Shown here piece by piece: positions 43,825 through 54,200 of a stretch of 64,000 nt of DNA; positions within the stretch are counted from its first letter, which is position 1, and each line of letters starts with the position of its first letter. The DNA is from CAZMCT01 sp964564785 (GTDB taxonomy: Bacteria > Planctomycetota > Phycisphaerae > UBA1845 > Fen-1342): contig CAZMCT010000003.1 of NCBI GenBank assembly GCA_964564785.1, positions 1-64,000 on the forward strand. The letters run 5' to 3'. Under the pieces are notes generated by a model. That model made no database searches, had not been told where the DNA came from, and was given only the letters and a program-made list of their open reading frames with translations. A program made the position numbers and the translations under genes.

Positions 43825-45632
43825 TGCGCGGGTCTGCGCTGCTGTTCCTGGTGGTTGGGGCGCTGCTGGCCGGCGGCGGTGCGCGCCTGGCATGGCTCGA
43901 GGTGACCCGCGGGCCCGAGTTGCGGCAGAAGGCCGAGCGTCAACAACGTGCGACGCGGGTCATTCCCGCGCGGCGGGGGGAGATCTTGGATACGCGCGGC
44001 TGCGTGCTGGCTGGCACGGTCCGCCGGCCTTCGATCTACGTGGATCCGCACGAACTTCGCGACCTGCGGTTCGCCGCCTACAGTGTCGGTCCGCTGCTCG
44101 GCCTCGACCCGGAAGAGCTCGAACGCCGTCTGACGCAGTGGCACGCCGCCGGTTCGCGCTTCGAGTGGCTCAAGCGACGCGTCAGCGACGACGAGCTTGC
44201 GGCCGTGCAGAGCGTGATCCGTTCGCGGCGGCTGGGCGGGATCAAGGTGGAGTTCGAGCCGCAGCGTAAGTACCCCCAGGAGCGTCTGGCCCCGCACGTG
44301 GTCGGGTTCGTTGGCGTCGACGCGCAGGGGCTGACGGGGATCGAGCTGGCATACGACGCCATGCTGCGCGGGACGCCCGGGCAGTGGGCGGCGACGGTCG
44401 ACACGCACCGGCGGCGGGTCCGGGCCCGCGAGGACGAGTTCTCGCCCGCCGTCGACGGGGCCACGGTGATTCTCACGCTCGACTCGTACCTCCAGCAGTG
44501 CACACAGGAGATCCTGCGAAAGGCGGCCGAGAAGCACGCCCCGGAGTGGGCTGTGGCCGTGGTGATGGATCCGCAGTCGGGCGAAGTCCTGGCAATGGCG
44601 AGCTGGCCGGATTTTGACCCTTCCGACCCGCTTCCGCGCGGCTTCTTGACCATGACGGTTGGGCAGCGGGAGCGGGCGAAGGAAATCTGGCGAAACCGGG
44701 CCGTGTCCGATTCGTACGAGCCGGGCAGCGTGTTCAAGCCGTTCATCGCCTCGCAGGCGATGGACGAGGGCGTGGTGCGGATCGACGAGGTTTTTCGGAT
44801 CGACGGTCCGGTGCACGATTTCGGGCGGCGGCAAATCCGCGACACGCACGCCTACGGGTCGCTGGCGCTGCACGAAGTGATCAGCAAATCGAGCAACATC
44901 GGCATGGGGCTCGTGGGGGCCCGCTGCGGGAAGGAGCGGCTGTACCGCTACGTGCGGATGATGGGCTTCGGTGACGTGACCGGCATCGGTTTGCCGATCG
45001 AGCACGCGGGGCAAGTGCGGCCGCTGGAGGACTGGAACCCGTCGTTTTCGCTACAGTCGATTCCGATCGGGCAGGAAATCGCGGTCACGCCGATCCAGCT
45101 CGTTGCCGCGTTCAGCACGTTCTGCAACGGGGGGGTGCTGCTGCGACCCCGGATTGTGCGGGGTGTGATCGGGCCGGACGGTTCGATGCTCGAGGACGAT
45201 TCGCGGCCGATTCCCATCCGGCGGGTGCTGAGCGAGCAGACGTCGGAGCTGTTCCGGCGCCAGGCGCTGGTCGAGACGGTGGTGAGCGGCACGGCCCAGG
45301 TCGCGGCCCTGCCGGAGTACCAGGTGTTCGGAAAGACGGGGACGGCGCAGATCGCCAGCGGTCGGGGCGGGGGCTATGAGGGCGGCCAATACGTCGGGTC
45401 GTTCATCGGCGGCGCTCCCGCGGATCACCCGCGGGCGGTGGCGCTGGTGTCGATTTACAAGCCTTCCAAGGAAGGGTATTACGGCAGCGTGGTGGCTGCA
45501 CCGTCCGTCCGCGAGATCCTGCGGGAGACGCTGGCGTACATGCAGGTTCCGCCGGAGCTGGAGCCGCCGCCGCGCGGGGCGGCCCGCGCCGCCACGGACG
45601 GGAAGCGGACCGATGACGCGAGCCGGGACTGA
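43824..45632 (+). CDS. ftsI: Penicillin-binding protein 3 / FtsI-type transpeptidase
   Basis: Septal peptidoglycan transpeptidase (class B PBP) of 602 residues. It has an N-terminal membrane anchor (LLFLVVGALLAGGGARLAWL), the pedestal block VIPARRGEILDTRGCVLA, and the three penicillin-binding motifs: PGSVFKP (Ser nucleophile), SKSSNIG (SxN) and GKTGTAQ (KTG). There is no PASTA domain. The ATG at 43824 overlaps the ftsL-like stop. It acts with FtsW, encoded downstream. Presence of ftsI and ftsW is notable because many well-studied planctomycetes lack much of the division set. Confidence 0.95.
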   Translation: MRGSALLFLVVGALLAGGGARLAWLEVTRGPELRQKAERQQRATRVIPARRGEILDTRGCVLAGTVRRPSIYVDPHELRDLRFAAYSVGPLLGLDPEELERRLTQWHAAGSRFEWLKRRVSDDELAAVQSVIRSRRLGGIKVEFEPQRKYPQERLAPHVVGFVGVDAQGLTGIELAYDAMLRGTPGQWAATVDTHRRRVRAREDEFSPAVDGATVILTLDSYLQQCTQEILRKAAEKHAPEWAVAVVMDPQSGEVLAMASWPDFDPSDPLPRGFLTMTVGQRERAKEIWRNRAVSDSYEPGSVFKPFIASQAMDEGVVRIDEVFRIDGPVHDFGRRQIRDTHAYGSLALHEVISKSSNIGMGLVGARCGKERLYRYVRMMGFGDVTGIGLPIEHAGQVRPLEDWNPSFSLQSIPIGQEIAVTPIQLVAAFSTFCNGGVLLRPRIVRGVIGPDGSMLEDDSRPIPIRRVLSEQTSELFRRQALVETVVSGTAQVAALPEYQVFGKTGTAQIASGRGGGYEGGQYVGSFIGGAPADHPRAVALVSIYKPSKEGYYGSVVAAPSVREILRETLAYMQVPPELEPPPRGAARAATDGKRTDDASRD

Positions 45633-47121
45633 ACTGCGGATGCGGACCCTGGGCGAACTGCTGGCCGGGATCGCGCCGGACGGGGCGCTGACGGCCGTCG
45701 CCGCGCGCGTTGCCAGCGGCGTATTCGACGACTCGCGCCGCGTGCAGCCGGGCGGGGTTTTCGTGGCCGTGCGCGGAGCTGCCGCAGACGGGCGGGCGTT
45801 CGTGGCGGACGCGCTGGCACGTGGCGCCGCCGCGATTGTCGGCGAGGAGCTGGAGCGGCAGGAATCCGTGTTGACGGTGCAGGTCGCGGATGCCCGGGCG
45901 GCGCTGGCCCAGCTCGCGCTGCGCTGGTATGGCCTCGCGGCCGACGGTTGTGGGGGGTTGCAGCTCGTGGGCGTGACCGGCACGAACGGGAAGAGTACGA
46001 CCGCGTTCATGGTGCGGGCGATCGCGGCCGCGGCGGGGCGCAAGTGCGGCCTGCTGGGGACGGTGCACTATGACCTGTGCGGGCGGAGCGTGTCGGCCGG
46101 GATGACGACGCCCGGGCCGCTGGAGTTGGCCGCGTGCCTGCGGGAGTGCGCGGACAACGGGGCGGATGCGGCGGTGCTGGAGGTTTCGAGCCACGCGCTG
46201 GACCAGAAGCGCACGGACGGTCTGCGCTTCGTGGCCGCGGCGTTCACGAACCTGACGGGCGATCACTTGGACTACCACAAGACGATGGAGGCCTACGGGG
46301 CGGCGAAAGCCCGCTTGTTTGCGGGGCTTTCGCCGGAGGCGCTGGCCGTGGTGAACCGCGACGATCCGCGGCACGCATGGATGCTGCGGGAGTGCCGCGC
46401 CCGGGTGCTGGGCTTCTCGCTGGAGGGCGAGGCCGAGATCAGCGCCCGGATCACGCGGAGCACGAGCCAGGGGACTCTCTACCGGATGCGGATCGAGGGC
46501 CGCGAGCTGGTGCTCGAAAACGCCATCGTGGGCCGGCATAACGTCTACAACGCGATGACGGCGGCCGGCCTGGCTCGCGGGCTGGGCATCGAATGCGAAG
46601 CGATCGCGGCCGGGCTGTCGGCGGTGCGAAACATCCCGGGCCGGTTGCAGCGGGTGCCCTGCGAGAGCGCGGCCGACGTGTTCGTGGACTATGCCCACAC
46701 GGACGACGCGTTGCGGAACGTGCTGGCGGTGCTGAAGCCGCTGACGCGGCGACGGCTGATCCTGGTGTTCGGCTGCGGCGGAGACCGCGACCGGACGAAG
46801 CGGCCGCGTATGGCCCAGGCCGCGGCCGAGTTCGCGGATGCGATCGTGGTGACCAGCGACAACCCGCGGACCGAGGATCCGCACGCGATCATCGCGGATA
46901 TCTTGGCGGGTTTTGACGCCGATGGCCGCCGGCGCGTGCGGGTCGAGCCGGACCGGGCGGCCGCGATCCGGGCGGCGCTGGCGGATGCCGCGGAGGGCGA
47001 CGTGCTGGTGATTGCCGGCAAGGGGCACGAGAACTACCAGATTCTGGGGTCGCAGCGGATCCACTTTGATGATGTGGAGGTTGCGATCCAGGCCGCCGCA
47101 GAACTGCGGAAGAAAAGCTGA
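45613..47121 (+). CDS. murE: UDP-MurNAc-tripeptide synthetase, meso-DAP adding
   Basis: Adds the third amino acid to UDP-MurNAc-L-Ala-D-Glu in the cytoplasm. The 502-residue Mur ligase has the ATP loop VTGTNGKSTTA, the family signature NLTGDHLDYHKTM, DYAHTDDALRNVL, and SDNPRTEDP, where DNPR marks enzymes that use meso-diaminopimelate. The start at 45613 overlaps ftsI by 20 nt and has GGGAAG upstream; an ATG at 45640 is an equally family-like alternative. Together with MurF and MraY it indicates complete lipid I precursor synthesis, apart from murC and murD, which lie elsewhere. Confidence 0.95.
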   Translation: MTRAGTELRMRTLGELLAGIAPDGALTAVAARVASGVFDDSRRVQPGGVFVAVRGAAADGRAFVADALARGAAAIVGEELERQESVLTVQVADARAALAQLALRWYGLAADGCGGLQLVGVTGTNGKSTTAFMVRAIAAAAGRKCGLLGTVHYDLCGRSVSAGMTTPGPLELAACLRECADNGADAAVLEVSSHALDQKRTDGLRFVAAAFTNLTGDHLDYHKTMEAYGAAKARLFAGLSPEALAVVNRDDPRHAWMLRECRARVLGFSLEGEAEISARITRSTSQGTLYRMRIEGRELVLENAIVGRHNVYNAMTAAGLARGLGIECEAIAAGLSAVRNIPGRLQRVPCESAADVFVDYAHTDDALRNVLAVLKPLTRRRLILVFGCGGDRDRTKRPRMAQAAAEFADAIVVTSDNPRTEDPHAIIADILAGFDADGRRRVRVEPDRAAAIRAALADAAEGDVLVIAGKGHENYQILGSQRIHFDDVEVAIQAAAELRKKS

Positions 47122-47194
47122 GACGCCGGACGGAGCGCGATGTTGCGCCGGCCGGCGCGGGACGGGCGGGTGTGTGGGCGGAGGCGAAGCAGTC

Positions 47195-48613
47195 GTGATC
47201 AAGCTGACGCTGACCGAGGTGGTGAAGGCCATGGCGGGTCGCCCGTGGGGTGAACTGCCGACCGTGAGCGTGGGCGGGGTTTCGACCGATTCGCGGACCT
47301 GCGCGGCCAGCGACCTGTTTTTCTGCATTCGTGGGCCGCGGTTCGACGGGCACGATTTCGCCATCGCGGCGCTGAAGCGTGGAGCGGTGGCGGTGGTGGT
47401 CGACGCGGCGGGCGCCCCGCGCGTGGCGGAGAGACTGCAAACGGCGGACGTGCCGCTGCCGCGCGGCGCGGTGCTGATCGAGGTGCCGGATACGGTGGCG
47501 GCGCTCGGCCGACTGGCCGCGTTTCACCGCACGCTGCTGGCGGCCGAGGTGATCGCGGTGGTGGGCTCGAACGGCAAGACCACCACGAAGGCGATGATTC
47601 ACCACATTCTGAGCGGACGGCTGCGTGGTCGCTGCTCGCCGAAGAGCTTCAACAACAACATCGGCGTGCCGCTGACGCTGCTTTCGGCCGAGCAGGGTGA
47701 CGAGTATCTGGTGGTGGAGATCGGGACCAACGCCCCGGGCGAGATCGCTGCGCTGGGGGCGATCGCGGCGCCCGACGCGGCCGTGATCACCTGCATCGGC
47801 GAGGAGCACCTGGAAGGGCTCGGAAGCGTGGAGGGCGTGGCGGCCGAGGAGGCCGCGATCCTGGGAGCGCTGCGGAAGAAGGGGTTTGCGGCCGTCAACA
47901 TCGAGACCGAGGCGATCCGAGCGCACCTGGGGCGCGAGGGGATCGCGGTGACGACGTTCGGGAGCCACCCGGAGGCGGACGTGCGGCTGAGCGACGTCCG
48001 CTACGAATCGCCGTGGCTGCGTTTCACGCTCAACGGCCGTTTTCCGTTCCGCTTGCGGATGCCGGGGACGCACAACGCGGCGAACGCGGCCGGGGCGGTG
48101 ACGGTGGCGCGGCGGCTGGGGTACGACTACGCGGAGGCGGCGGTGCGGCTGGAGTCGTTCGTGCTGCCGCCGATGCGGAACGAGGTGAGCGAAGCGGGGG
48201 GGGTGACGATCATCAACGACACGTACAACGCGAACCCGCAGAGTGCGGCGGCGGCGATCGACGTGCTGATGCAGATGCCGTGCCGCGGGCAGCGGGTGGC
48301 GGTGTTCGGGGAGATGCGGGAGCTGGGGGCACAGGCCGTCGACCTGCATCGCAAGGTGGCCCGCAAGCTGCGCGAGAGCGGCATCCAGCAGGTGCTGCTC
48401 GTGGGGGAGGCGGCGGGCATGATGTACGACGCGCTCTCGGGCGGCACGCTTTTCGGGCCGAAGGTGGAGCGCTGCGGCAGCGTGGATGAATGCGGCGCGC
48501 GGCTGATGGAGTTGCTGCGGCCGGGCGACACGGTGCTCCTGAAGGCATCGCGGGCAGTAGAGCTGGACCGGCTGGTCGGTCCGCTGACGGAGCGCTTGCG
48601 GGCACGCACATAG
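47195..48613 (+). CDS. murF: UDP-MurNAc-tripeptide--D-alanyl-D-alanine ligase
   Basis: Joins D-Ala-D-Ala to the UDP-MurNAc tripeptide. The 472-residue Mur ligase has an N-terminal substrate domain with VSTDSRT, the ATP loop VVGSNGKTTTKAM, FNNNIGVPLTLL and VVEIGTNAPGEI (all MurF-type), and INDTYNANPQSAAAAIDVL in the C-terminal domain. The start is GTG at 47195 with GGAGG upstream; the frame is open to 47012 within murE but unrelated. Its stop is directly followed by the ATG of mraY. Confidence 0.95.
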   Translation: MIKLTLTEVVKAMAGRPWGELPTVSVGGVSTDSRTCAASDLFFCIRGPRFDGHDFAIAALKRGAVAVVVDAAGAPRVAERLQTADVPLPRGAVLIEVPDTVAALGRLAAFHRTLLAAEVIAVVGSNGKTTTKAMIHHILSGRLRGRCSPKSFNNNIGVPLTLLSAEQGDEYLVVEIGTNAPGEIAALGAIAAPDAAVITCIGEEHLEGLGSVEGVAAEEAAILGALRKKGFAAVNIETEAIRAHLGREGIAVTTFGSHPEADVRLSDVRYESPWLRFTLNGRFPFRLRMPGTHNAANAAGAVTVARRLGYDYAEAAVRLESFVLPPMRNEVSEAGGVTIINDTYNANPQSAAAAIDVLMQMPCRGQRVAVFGEMRELGAQAVDLHRKVARKLRESGIQQVLLVGEAAGMMYDALSGGTLFGPKVERCGSVDECGARLMELLRPGDTVLLKASRAVELDRLVGPLTERLRART

Positions 48614-49762
48614 ATGCTCTATCACGTGTTCTACTGGTGGTTTCAGGGGCAGCCCTTTTTCTACAAGCCGCCCTGGTTCCGCGCCACCACCGGCGTGCTG
48701 CTGGCGTTCATGATCGTGTGGGCCCTGGGGCCGTACGTCATCCGCACGCTGGTGCGGCTGAAGATCGGCGACCGGCCGGAGTTCGACCACCAGGCCCTGA
48801 ACGAGGCCACGCGGAGCAAGGCGAACACGCCGACGATGGGCGGAGTGTTGATCGCGCTGGCGATCCTGCTGACGGTGCTGCTGCTGGCCGACCTGACGAA
48901 TTTCTACGTGATGATGGGGTTGTTCTGCCTGGTCTGGTTGGCGGCGCTGGGGGGCGTGGACGACTGGCTGAAGCTCACGGCGGGGCGGCGGGCGGGGACG
49001 CGCGACGGCTTGCGGATGTGGGAGAAACTGGTTTTCCAGATCGCGCTCGGCGTACTGCTGGCGCTGTTCATCTACCGCTTCGGCGAGGTGAACGCCGAGC
49101 ACGCCCGTTGGCAGATCGTCGACGCGAACTACAGCCCGAATTACAACGTGCTCAACATCCCGTTCTCCAAGCACCCGGTCACCACGCTCAGCGTGCCCGC
49201 GTTCGTGCTCATTGCGGTGATTGTGATCGCGGGTACGTCGAACGCCGTCAATCTGACCGACGGAATGGACGGCCTGGCCAGCGGTTGCATGGCCCTGACC
49301 GCGTTCGCGTTCATGCTGCTATCGGTGGTGATCGGGAGCGAGAAGCTCTCCGACCAGCTCATCTTCCAGCACATTCGCGGGGCGGACGAGCTGGCCGTGC
49401 TGTGCGGCGCGACGATGGGCGCCTGCCTCGGCTTCCTGTGGTTCAACGCCTATCCGGCCCAGGTCTTCATGGGGGACACCGGCGCGCTGCCGCTCGGCGG
49501 GCTGATGGGCTACGTCGCGATCGTCACCCGGCTGGAGCCGTGGCTGCTGATCGTCGGCGGCGTCTTCGTGATCGAGGCCGTCTCGGTCCTCCTCCAGATC
49601 TCGTACTATAAGGCGACCGGTGGGCGCCGCATTTTTCGTTGCGCTCCGCTCCACCACCACTACCACCTGGGCGGACTGACCGAGACCCAGGTCGTCGTCC
49701 GTTTCTGGCTGCTGGCCGTGCTCTTCGCCGCCTTTGCCCTGGCCACCGTCAAATTGAGGTGA
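48614..49762 (+). CDS. mraY: Phospho-MurNAc-pentapeptide transferase
   Basis: Makes lipid I by transferring phospho-MurNAc-pentapeptide to undecaprenyl phosphate, in the inner membrane. The 382-residue polytopic protein has KANTPTMGGVLIALAI, GVDDWLKLT with the catalytic Asp pair, NAVNLTDGMDGLASG and the cytoplasmic block FRCAPLHHHYHLGGLTE, plus about ten hydrophobic segments. Length is a little above the usual 360. The start immediately follows the murF stop, and ftsW follows 1 nt after the end; murD, often found here, is missing. Confidence 0.97.
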   Translation: MLYHVFYWWFQGQPFFYKPPWFRATTGVLLAFMIVWALGPYVIRTLVRLKIGDRPEFDHQALNEATRSKANTPTMGGVLIALAILLTVLLLADLTNFYVMMGLFCLVWLAALGGVDDWLKLTAGRRAGTRDGLRMWEKLVFQIALGVLLALFIYRFGEVNAEHARWQIVDANYSPNYNVLNIPFSKHPVTTLSVPAFVLIAVIVIAGTSNAVNLTDGMDGLASGCMALTAFAFMLLSVVIGSEKLSDQLIFQHIRGADELAVLCGATMGACLGFLWFNAYPAQVFMGDTGALPLGGLMGYVAIVTRLEPWLLIVGGVFVIEAVSVLLQISYYKATGGRRIFRCAPLHHHYHLGGLTETQVVVRFWLLAVLFAAFALATVKLR

Positions 49763-49763
49763 C

Positions 49764-51053
49764 ATGTCCGACACCGCGCCCCAGACCCGCTCCGCGGTCC
49801 TCGACTGCCTGTACGACCAGACCGTCGTCTTTGTGGCGGGCCTGTTGATGGCCCTCGGGGTGGCAATGGTGTATTCGGCCTCGGTCACCATCGAGGGGGC
49901 GGGACTGGGGGCCGACTGGCGCACCTGGTGGACATCGCCGCTCAAGCAGGCGGTGTTCGCCGCTGTCGGCTTCCTCGTCATGCTGCTGGCCGCCCATTTC
50001 GACTACCGCACGCTCGGCTGGTATGCCCCAGGTCACGGTTGGAGGGCCGGCAGTCTTGCGGTCGTCACGGCCCTGCTGCTCGCGGCGGTACTCGTCCCCG
50101 GCATCGGCCGCGAAACGCTCGGCGCGCGACGGGCCATCGCCCTGCTCGGGACGGACCTCGGCTTCCAGCCGTCCGAGCTGGCCAAAGTCGTCATTGTCGT
50201 GTGGCTCGCGGCGCTGCTCACCCGCCCGTCGACGCCCGGCCCCCGGCCGCACGAACGCACGACCGGCCGGGGAACCGCACTGCTGGTCAAGCTCGGGCTA
50301 CGCAGCGCCCGGCCAGCGGCGCCCGCCGGGCCCGCGGCGAATCTGCGGAGCTTCCCCAGGGGATTCGTGCCCGCGGTAGCCAGCGCCGGGCTGCTCATTG
50401 CCCTGACGGGGATCGAAGACTTCGGGACGGCGGCGCTGATGGGGGTGGTGATGCTGATCCTGCTCGTGGTGGCGGGCGCGCGATGGGGGCACCTGGCGCT
50501 GCTCGCGGTGGCCGGCATCGCGGCCGGCGTGGCGCTCGTCGCGGTCGAGCCCTATCGCGTGGAGCGCGTTCACACGTTCATTTCGTCCGCGCCAGACCCG
50601 CAGCGCGAAGGCTACCAGATCAACCAGGCGCTGATGGCGATCGGGTCGGGCGGGTGGTACGGGCGGGGGCTGGGCGCCGGCGTGCAAAAATACGGCTACC
50701 TGCCACAGGACCACAACGATTTCATTCTCGCGATCATCTGCGAGGAGCTGGGCGTCGTCGGAGGCATGGTGGTCGTGCTGCTGTTCCTGGTGTTGCTGTG
50801 GCGCGGCTGGCGGATTGCGGCCGCGGCCCCGGACGCGTTCGGGAGACTGCTGGCCACAGGGCTGACCATGGCGATCAGCCTCCAAGCGGCGATGAACATC
50901 GGTGTGGTCACGAACAGCATTCCGACGAAGGGTATCTCGCTGCCGTTCGTGTCGGCCGGGGGGTCAGGCGTGGTGTTCCTGGGGCTGGCGGCCGGGCTGT
51001 TGGCTTCGGTGGGGCGCCGCAGCGCACCGGCCGAATCCGAGCCGCGAGCATAA
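49764..51053 (+). CDS. ftsW: SEDS-family peptidoglycan polymerase FtsW
   Basis: Septal glycan polymerase of the SEDS family, partner of FtsI. The 429-residue protein has about ten membrane segments and typical blocks: MVYSASVTIEGAG, FQPSELAKVVIVVWLAALL, EPYRVERVHTFISSAPDP, YQINQALMAIGSGGWYGRG, LPQDHNDFILAIICEELG, and IPTKGISLPFVSAGGSGVV. A cytosolic loop of about 40 residues after the fourth segment is longer than usual. It is the last gene of the dcw cluster; no murG, murC, ftsQ, ftsA or ftsZ follows, only a repeat element and the convergent gspK-like gene. Confidence 0.93.
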   Translation: MSDTAPQTRSAVLDCLYDQTVVFVAGLLMALGVAMVYSASVTIEGAGLGADWRTWWTSPLKQAVFAAVGFLVMLLAAHFDYRTLGWYAPGHGWRAGSLAVVTALLLAAVLVPGIGRETLGARRAIALLGTDLGFQPSELAKVVIVVWLAALLTRPSTPGPRPHERTTGRGTALLVKLGLRSARPAAPAGPAANLRSFPRGFVPAVASAGLLIALTGIEDFGTAALMGVVMLILLVVAGARWGHLALLAVAGIAAGVALVAVEPYRVERVHTFISSAPDPQREGYQINQALMAIGSGGWYGRGLGAGVQKYGYLPQDHNDFILAIICEELGVVGGMVVVLLFLVLLWRGWRIAAAAPDAFGRLLATGLTMAISLQAAMNIGVVTNSIPTKGISLPFVSAGGSGVVFLGLAAGLLASVGRRSAPAESEPRA

Positions 51054-51098
51054 GCGGGCGGGTCGAGCGGCCCGCATCGGCTGGCACGGTCTGTACGG

Positions 51099-51195
51099 GG
51101 TGGCACGGTCCGCGGATCGCGAAGCGATCAAGGGCCGTGGGGGCGGCGCGCGAAACCACGGCCCGGCGCGGCAGCGCCGCTCGGACCCTGCCACC
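51099..51195. repeat. Twin-hairpin element (GGTGGCA type), copy A
   Basis: Terminal inverted repeats GGTGGCA and TGCCACC flank two hairpins: one with GGATCGC/GCGATC and outer CACGG/CCGTG pairing, one with GGCGCGGC/GCGCCGC pairing. About 97 bp. Copy B at 59624-59721 is roughly 75-80% identical by eye. It lies between the convergent ftsW and gspK-like genes and may terminate transcription from both sides. Confidence 0.7.
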
Positions 51196-51233
51196 GTGTC
51201 ACTACGGCCGGCGAGCCGCCGGGCCCCCCCCCG

Positions 51234-54200
51234 CTACTCGTCGTAGCGGGCATTGTAGTACGAGATTTCGCGCTGGCCGATGAGTTCCGGCCGGCCCGAG
51301 CCGGCGATCACGTTATAGCGGTCGCCGTTCGTGCTGCCAGGCGTGGCGGGGGCGTCCTTCTGGCCGTTCTGATTGAGGTCCTCCCAGATCAGCCGCGGGA
51401 GCAGGGGCGTGCGGTCGATGGTGGTCTGGCAGCGGAGGCTGGCAGCCGGGTTGTCGCGGTCGGCAAGCGTGACGTAAACGGTGAAGGTGTTGCTGCGGGT
51501 CGTCAGGAAGTGGGTGTCGAGCAGCGCCAGCAGGCTGACGGCCTTCATGAAGTCGGGGGTGGGGCTGGCGGCGGAGTAGCCGCCCAGCACGGTAGCGTCC
51601 GCTCCGAGCTGCAACTCGGTCGCGCTGGAGCCGTCGAAGCCGGCGACGTTCGCCAGCTCGCCGAGGCTGAGAAATCCGCGCTTCCAGCGCTGCGGGTTGT
51701 TCGGATCGGCCTGCATGTCGAGCTCGCCGCGCACCTCACCATAGCGCTGCGGGCGGTACGGCCGCTCGGCGCCGCCGCCGTCATTGCGGCGGTGCGCCTC
51801 GGTGACGGGCGAATACGTGCGGCTCTGGACGTACTGGACCCGGTCGCGGTAGGCGGTAATGGCTTGTGCCAGGTATGGTCCGAGGCGGTACCACTGTCCC
51901 TGCGTGGCGTCGCGCGTGTCGATGAGGATTTCGCCGGGGCTGTCGCCGGTGGTCGGGAACCGGGAGCGATCGTCGAACGGATTCACGGCGCCGACGCCCG
52001 CGAGGATTCCGGCGTCAGCGCTCCAGAACGCGGGGTCGATGCCCGTGTCCGCGCCGGTGACGGCCTCGCGCAGCGGAAGATCGCCCTGCGAATTCGGGCC
52101 GATCACCGGCAGGCCCGCCAGCAGGAACCACGGCGCGGCGTTGATGTTGATCCGCCCGGGGATGCGGTACGGATCCAGCGCGTAGTCGCCGTAGTCGTAC
52201 TGTACCGGCACGCCGTCGCCGTCGCCGTCGTCGGGGTTGATGGTCGTGAAACAGTCGAACACGGCCAGGCCCCACGGCAGCCGGCCGGCCCGGTTCGATT
52301 CGTCGAAGTGGCTGTAGCTGACGACGTCCTGCCGGTTATCGAACACCGGCATGTGGCCGAAGTCGGCCGGCGCCTCGGCCAGCGTGGTCGGCGTTCGCCG
52401 TTTCCAGGCTTCGGCCAGCATCACGCCCATGGGCACGTACGGCTCGGGGGCCCCGGGCTGCCAGACGTGCGAATAACGCGGCACGTAGAGCATGAAGCCG
52501 ACGGTCGGGAACGCGGCCGGCCGGGCGGCGCCGTGCAGGTAGACCGTGGCGCCCAGGTCGGGGTTGGCCGTATACAGCGGTACCGCGGGCTGGAACGTCT
52601 GCGTGGGGAAGCCTGGGTCGGCCGGGTTGGGCGTGCCCACGCCGAGCTGCGTGATGACCGGATCGCCTGGCGCGGCTCCCTCGACCGGGCTGCCGACCAC
52701 GTGATAGGCGCCGTCGACCGTGGGCCGGAAGGCCGTCGCCATGCGCCAGCGCGCTTCGCGGCCGGACTGGCCTTTCCAGCGGCCGAGGTACGGCTCCCAC
52801 GACGTGTCGCGATCGACGTTGACGTACCATTGCTGCCGGGCGCCCAACTTCCCGGGCGAGCCGATGCCGCCGGCCGTGAAGTCGGTCTGCACGTCGAAGC
52901 GATCGACGACATACCACATGAGGTCGCCGGCCGAGCCGCGGCGCCAGAGATAGACCTTGATCGGCGTGCCATCGACCGTGTACGGGACGGGGATGTTCAG
53001 CGCTCGCGGCCGGCCGAGCGGATACGCGGGCGCGTTAGGGTAGTTCTCGAAGTAGGTGTTCGCGCCGTTGTCGTTGACGGACACGAGCATGAAGCTGCGC
53101 CCCGGCAGGAACTGGAGCGTGGGCGGCGGGGTGGTCTGGCTCAGGCGGCGGAACGCGACCGAGTCGTTGGGGTCGGTGCTGTTGACGCTGATGGCGAAAC
53201 GGTCGAGATCGAGGTCGTAGTAGTCGTGGTCGACCGCGGAGTCGTGCGGGTTGTAGAGCTCGATCGCCAATGCCACCCGGGAGGGGGACGGCGGCGGCCC
53301 GGGATCGGGATTGTTGTAGGCCACGATCTGCGTGATGTAGAGCTGCGGCGCGTAGCCGATGTAGTACCGGTCGGGCACGCCCGGCGAGACCGCGTCCGGC
53401 GCAATGTAGACCGTGTCCACGTGCAGCTTCGTGGTGTCGCGCGGAGCCCGCGGGGCGGCGAACGCGACCGTGTTCACGGCCAGCATCCACGCCTGCTCGT
53501 TGCGACTCACAGCCTCGCCGCTGGGGCTGTCCCACTCGTCATAATCGGCGAGCATCTCGTAGAAGTAGTCGCGCAGCTCCGCGATGACCGCGAAGCCCTG
53601 CGGGATACCCCGGCCGCCGACCGCGATCTCGTCGCTGTCGTTGAACGTGCCGTCCGGTTTGAACGCCCCCAGCAGCGTGTTCGTGTACCCGTTGCCCAGC
53701 ACGTCGCGGGCCCGGCGCGTGTCCGTGATCTTGCCCAGGTAGTACTTGAGTGCCCCCGGCCGCAGCCCCGGGCCCGGCCAGTTCGGGTCGTTGGGATCCT
53801 GGCCGATCGGGTTCGGGTTGTTCGGGTCGGGCAGGGCGGGCGAGCGCAGCCGGGCCAGCTCGTCGCTGTTGTTGACCGTGGTCAGGTACTTGCGGCGGGC
53901 GTACGTCGTCAGCCTGCTCGGATCCGGGTCCGCGTTGTAGGCATCGGCGCTGAGCGTCGCGGCCTGCACCCACAGGTCCCACTCGTCGACGACAGGGCTG
54001 GCGATGTTGAACCGCTGCCACACCGACTTGTTCGGCCCGTAGTCGAGCACGGCCGTTCGCGGGAACTGGTACTCGAACTCCCACAGTGGCCGCGGCACAC
54101 GGCCCGAGAGCGTCTCCTCCTCGCCGTACGCCGGCAGCAGTCCGCCGCGGCGGCGCAGGAGCGGCTCGATCATTGCCGCCCCGCTGCCCAGCGCGTGCAG

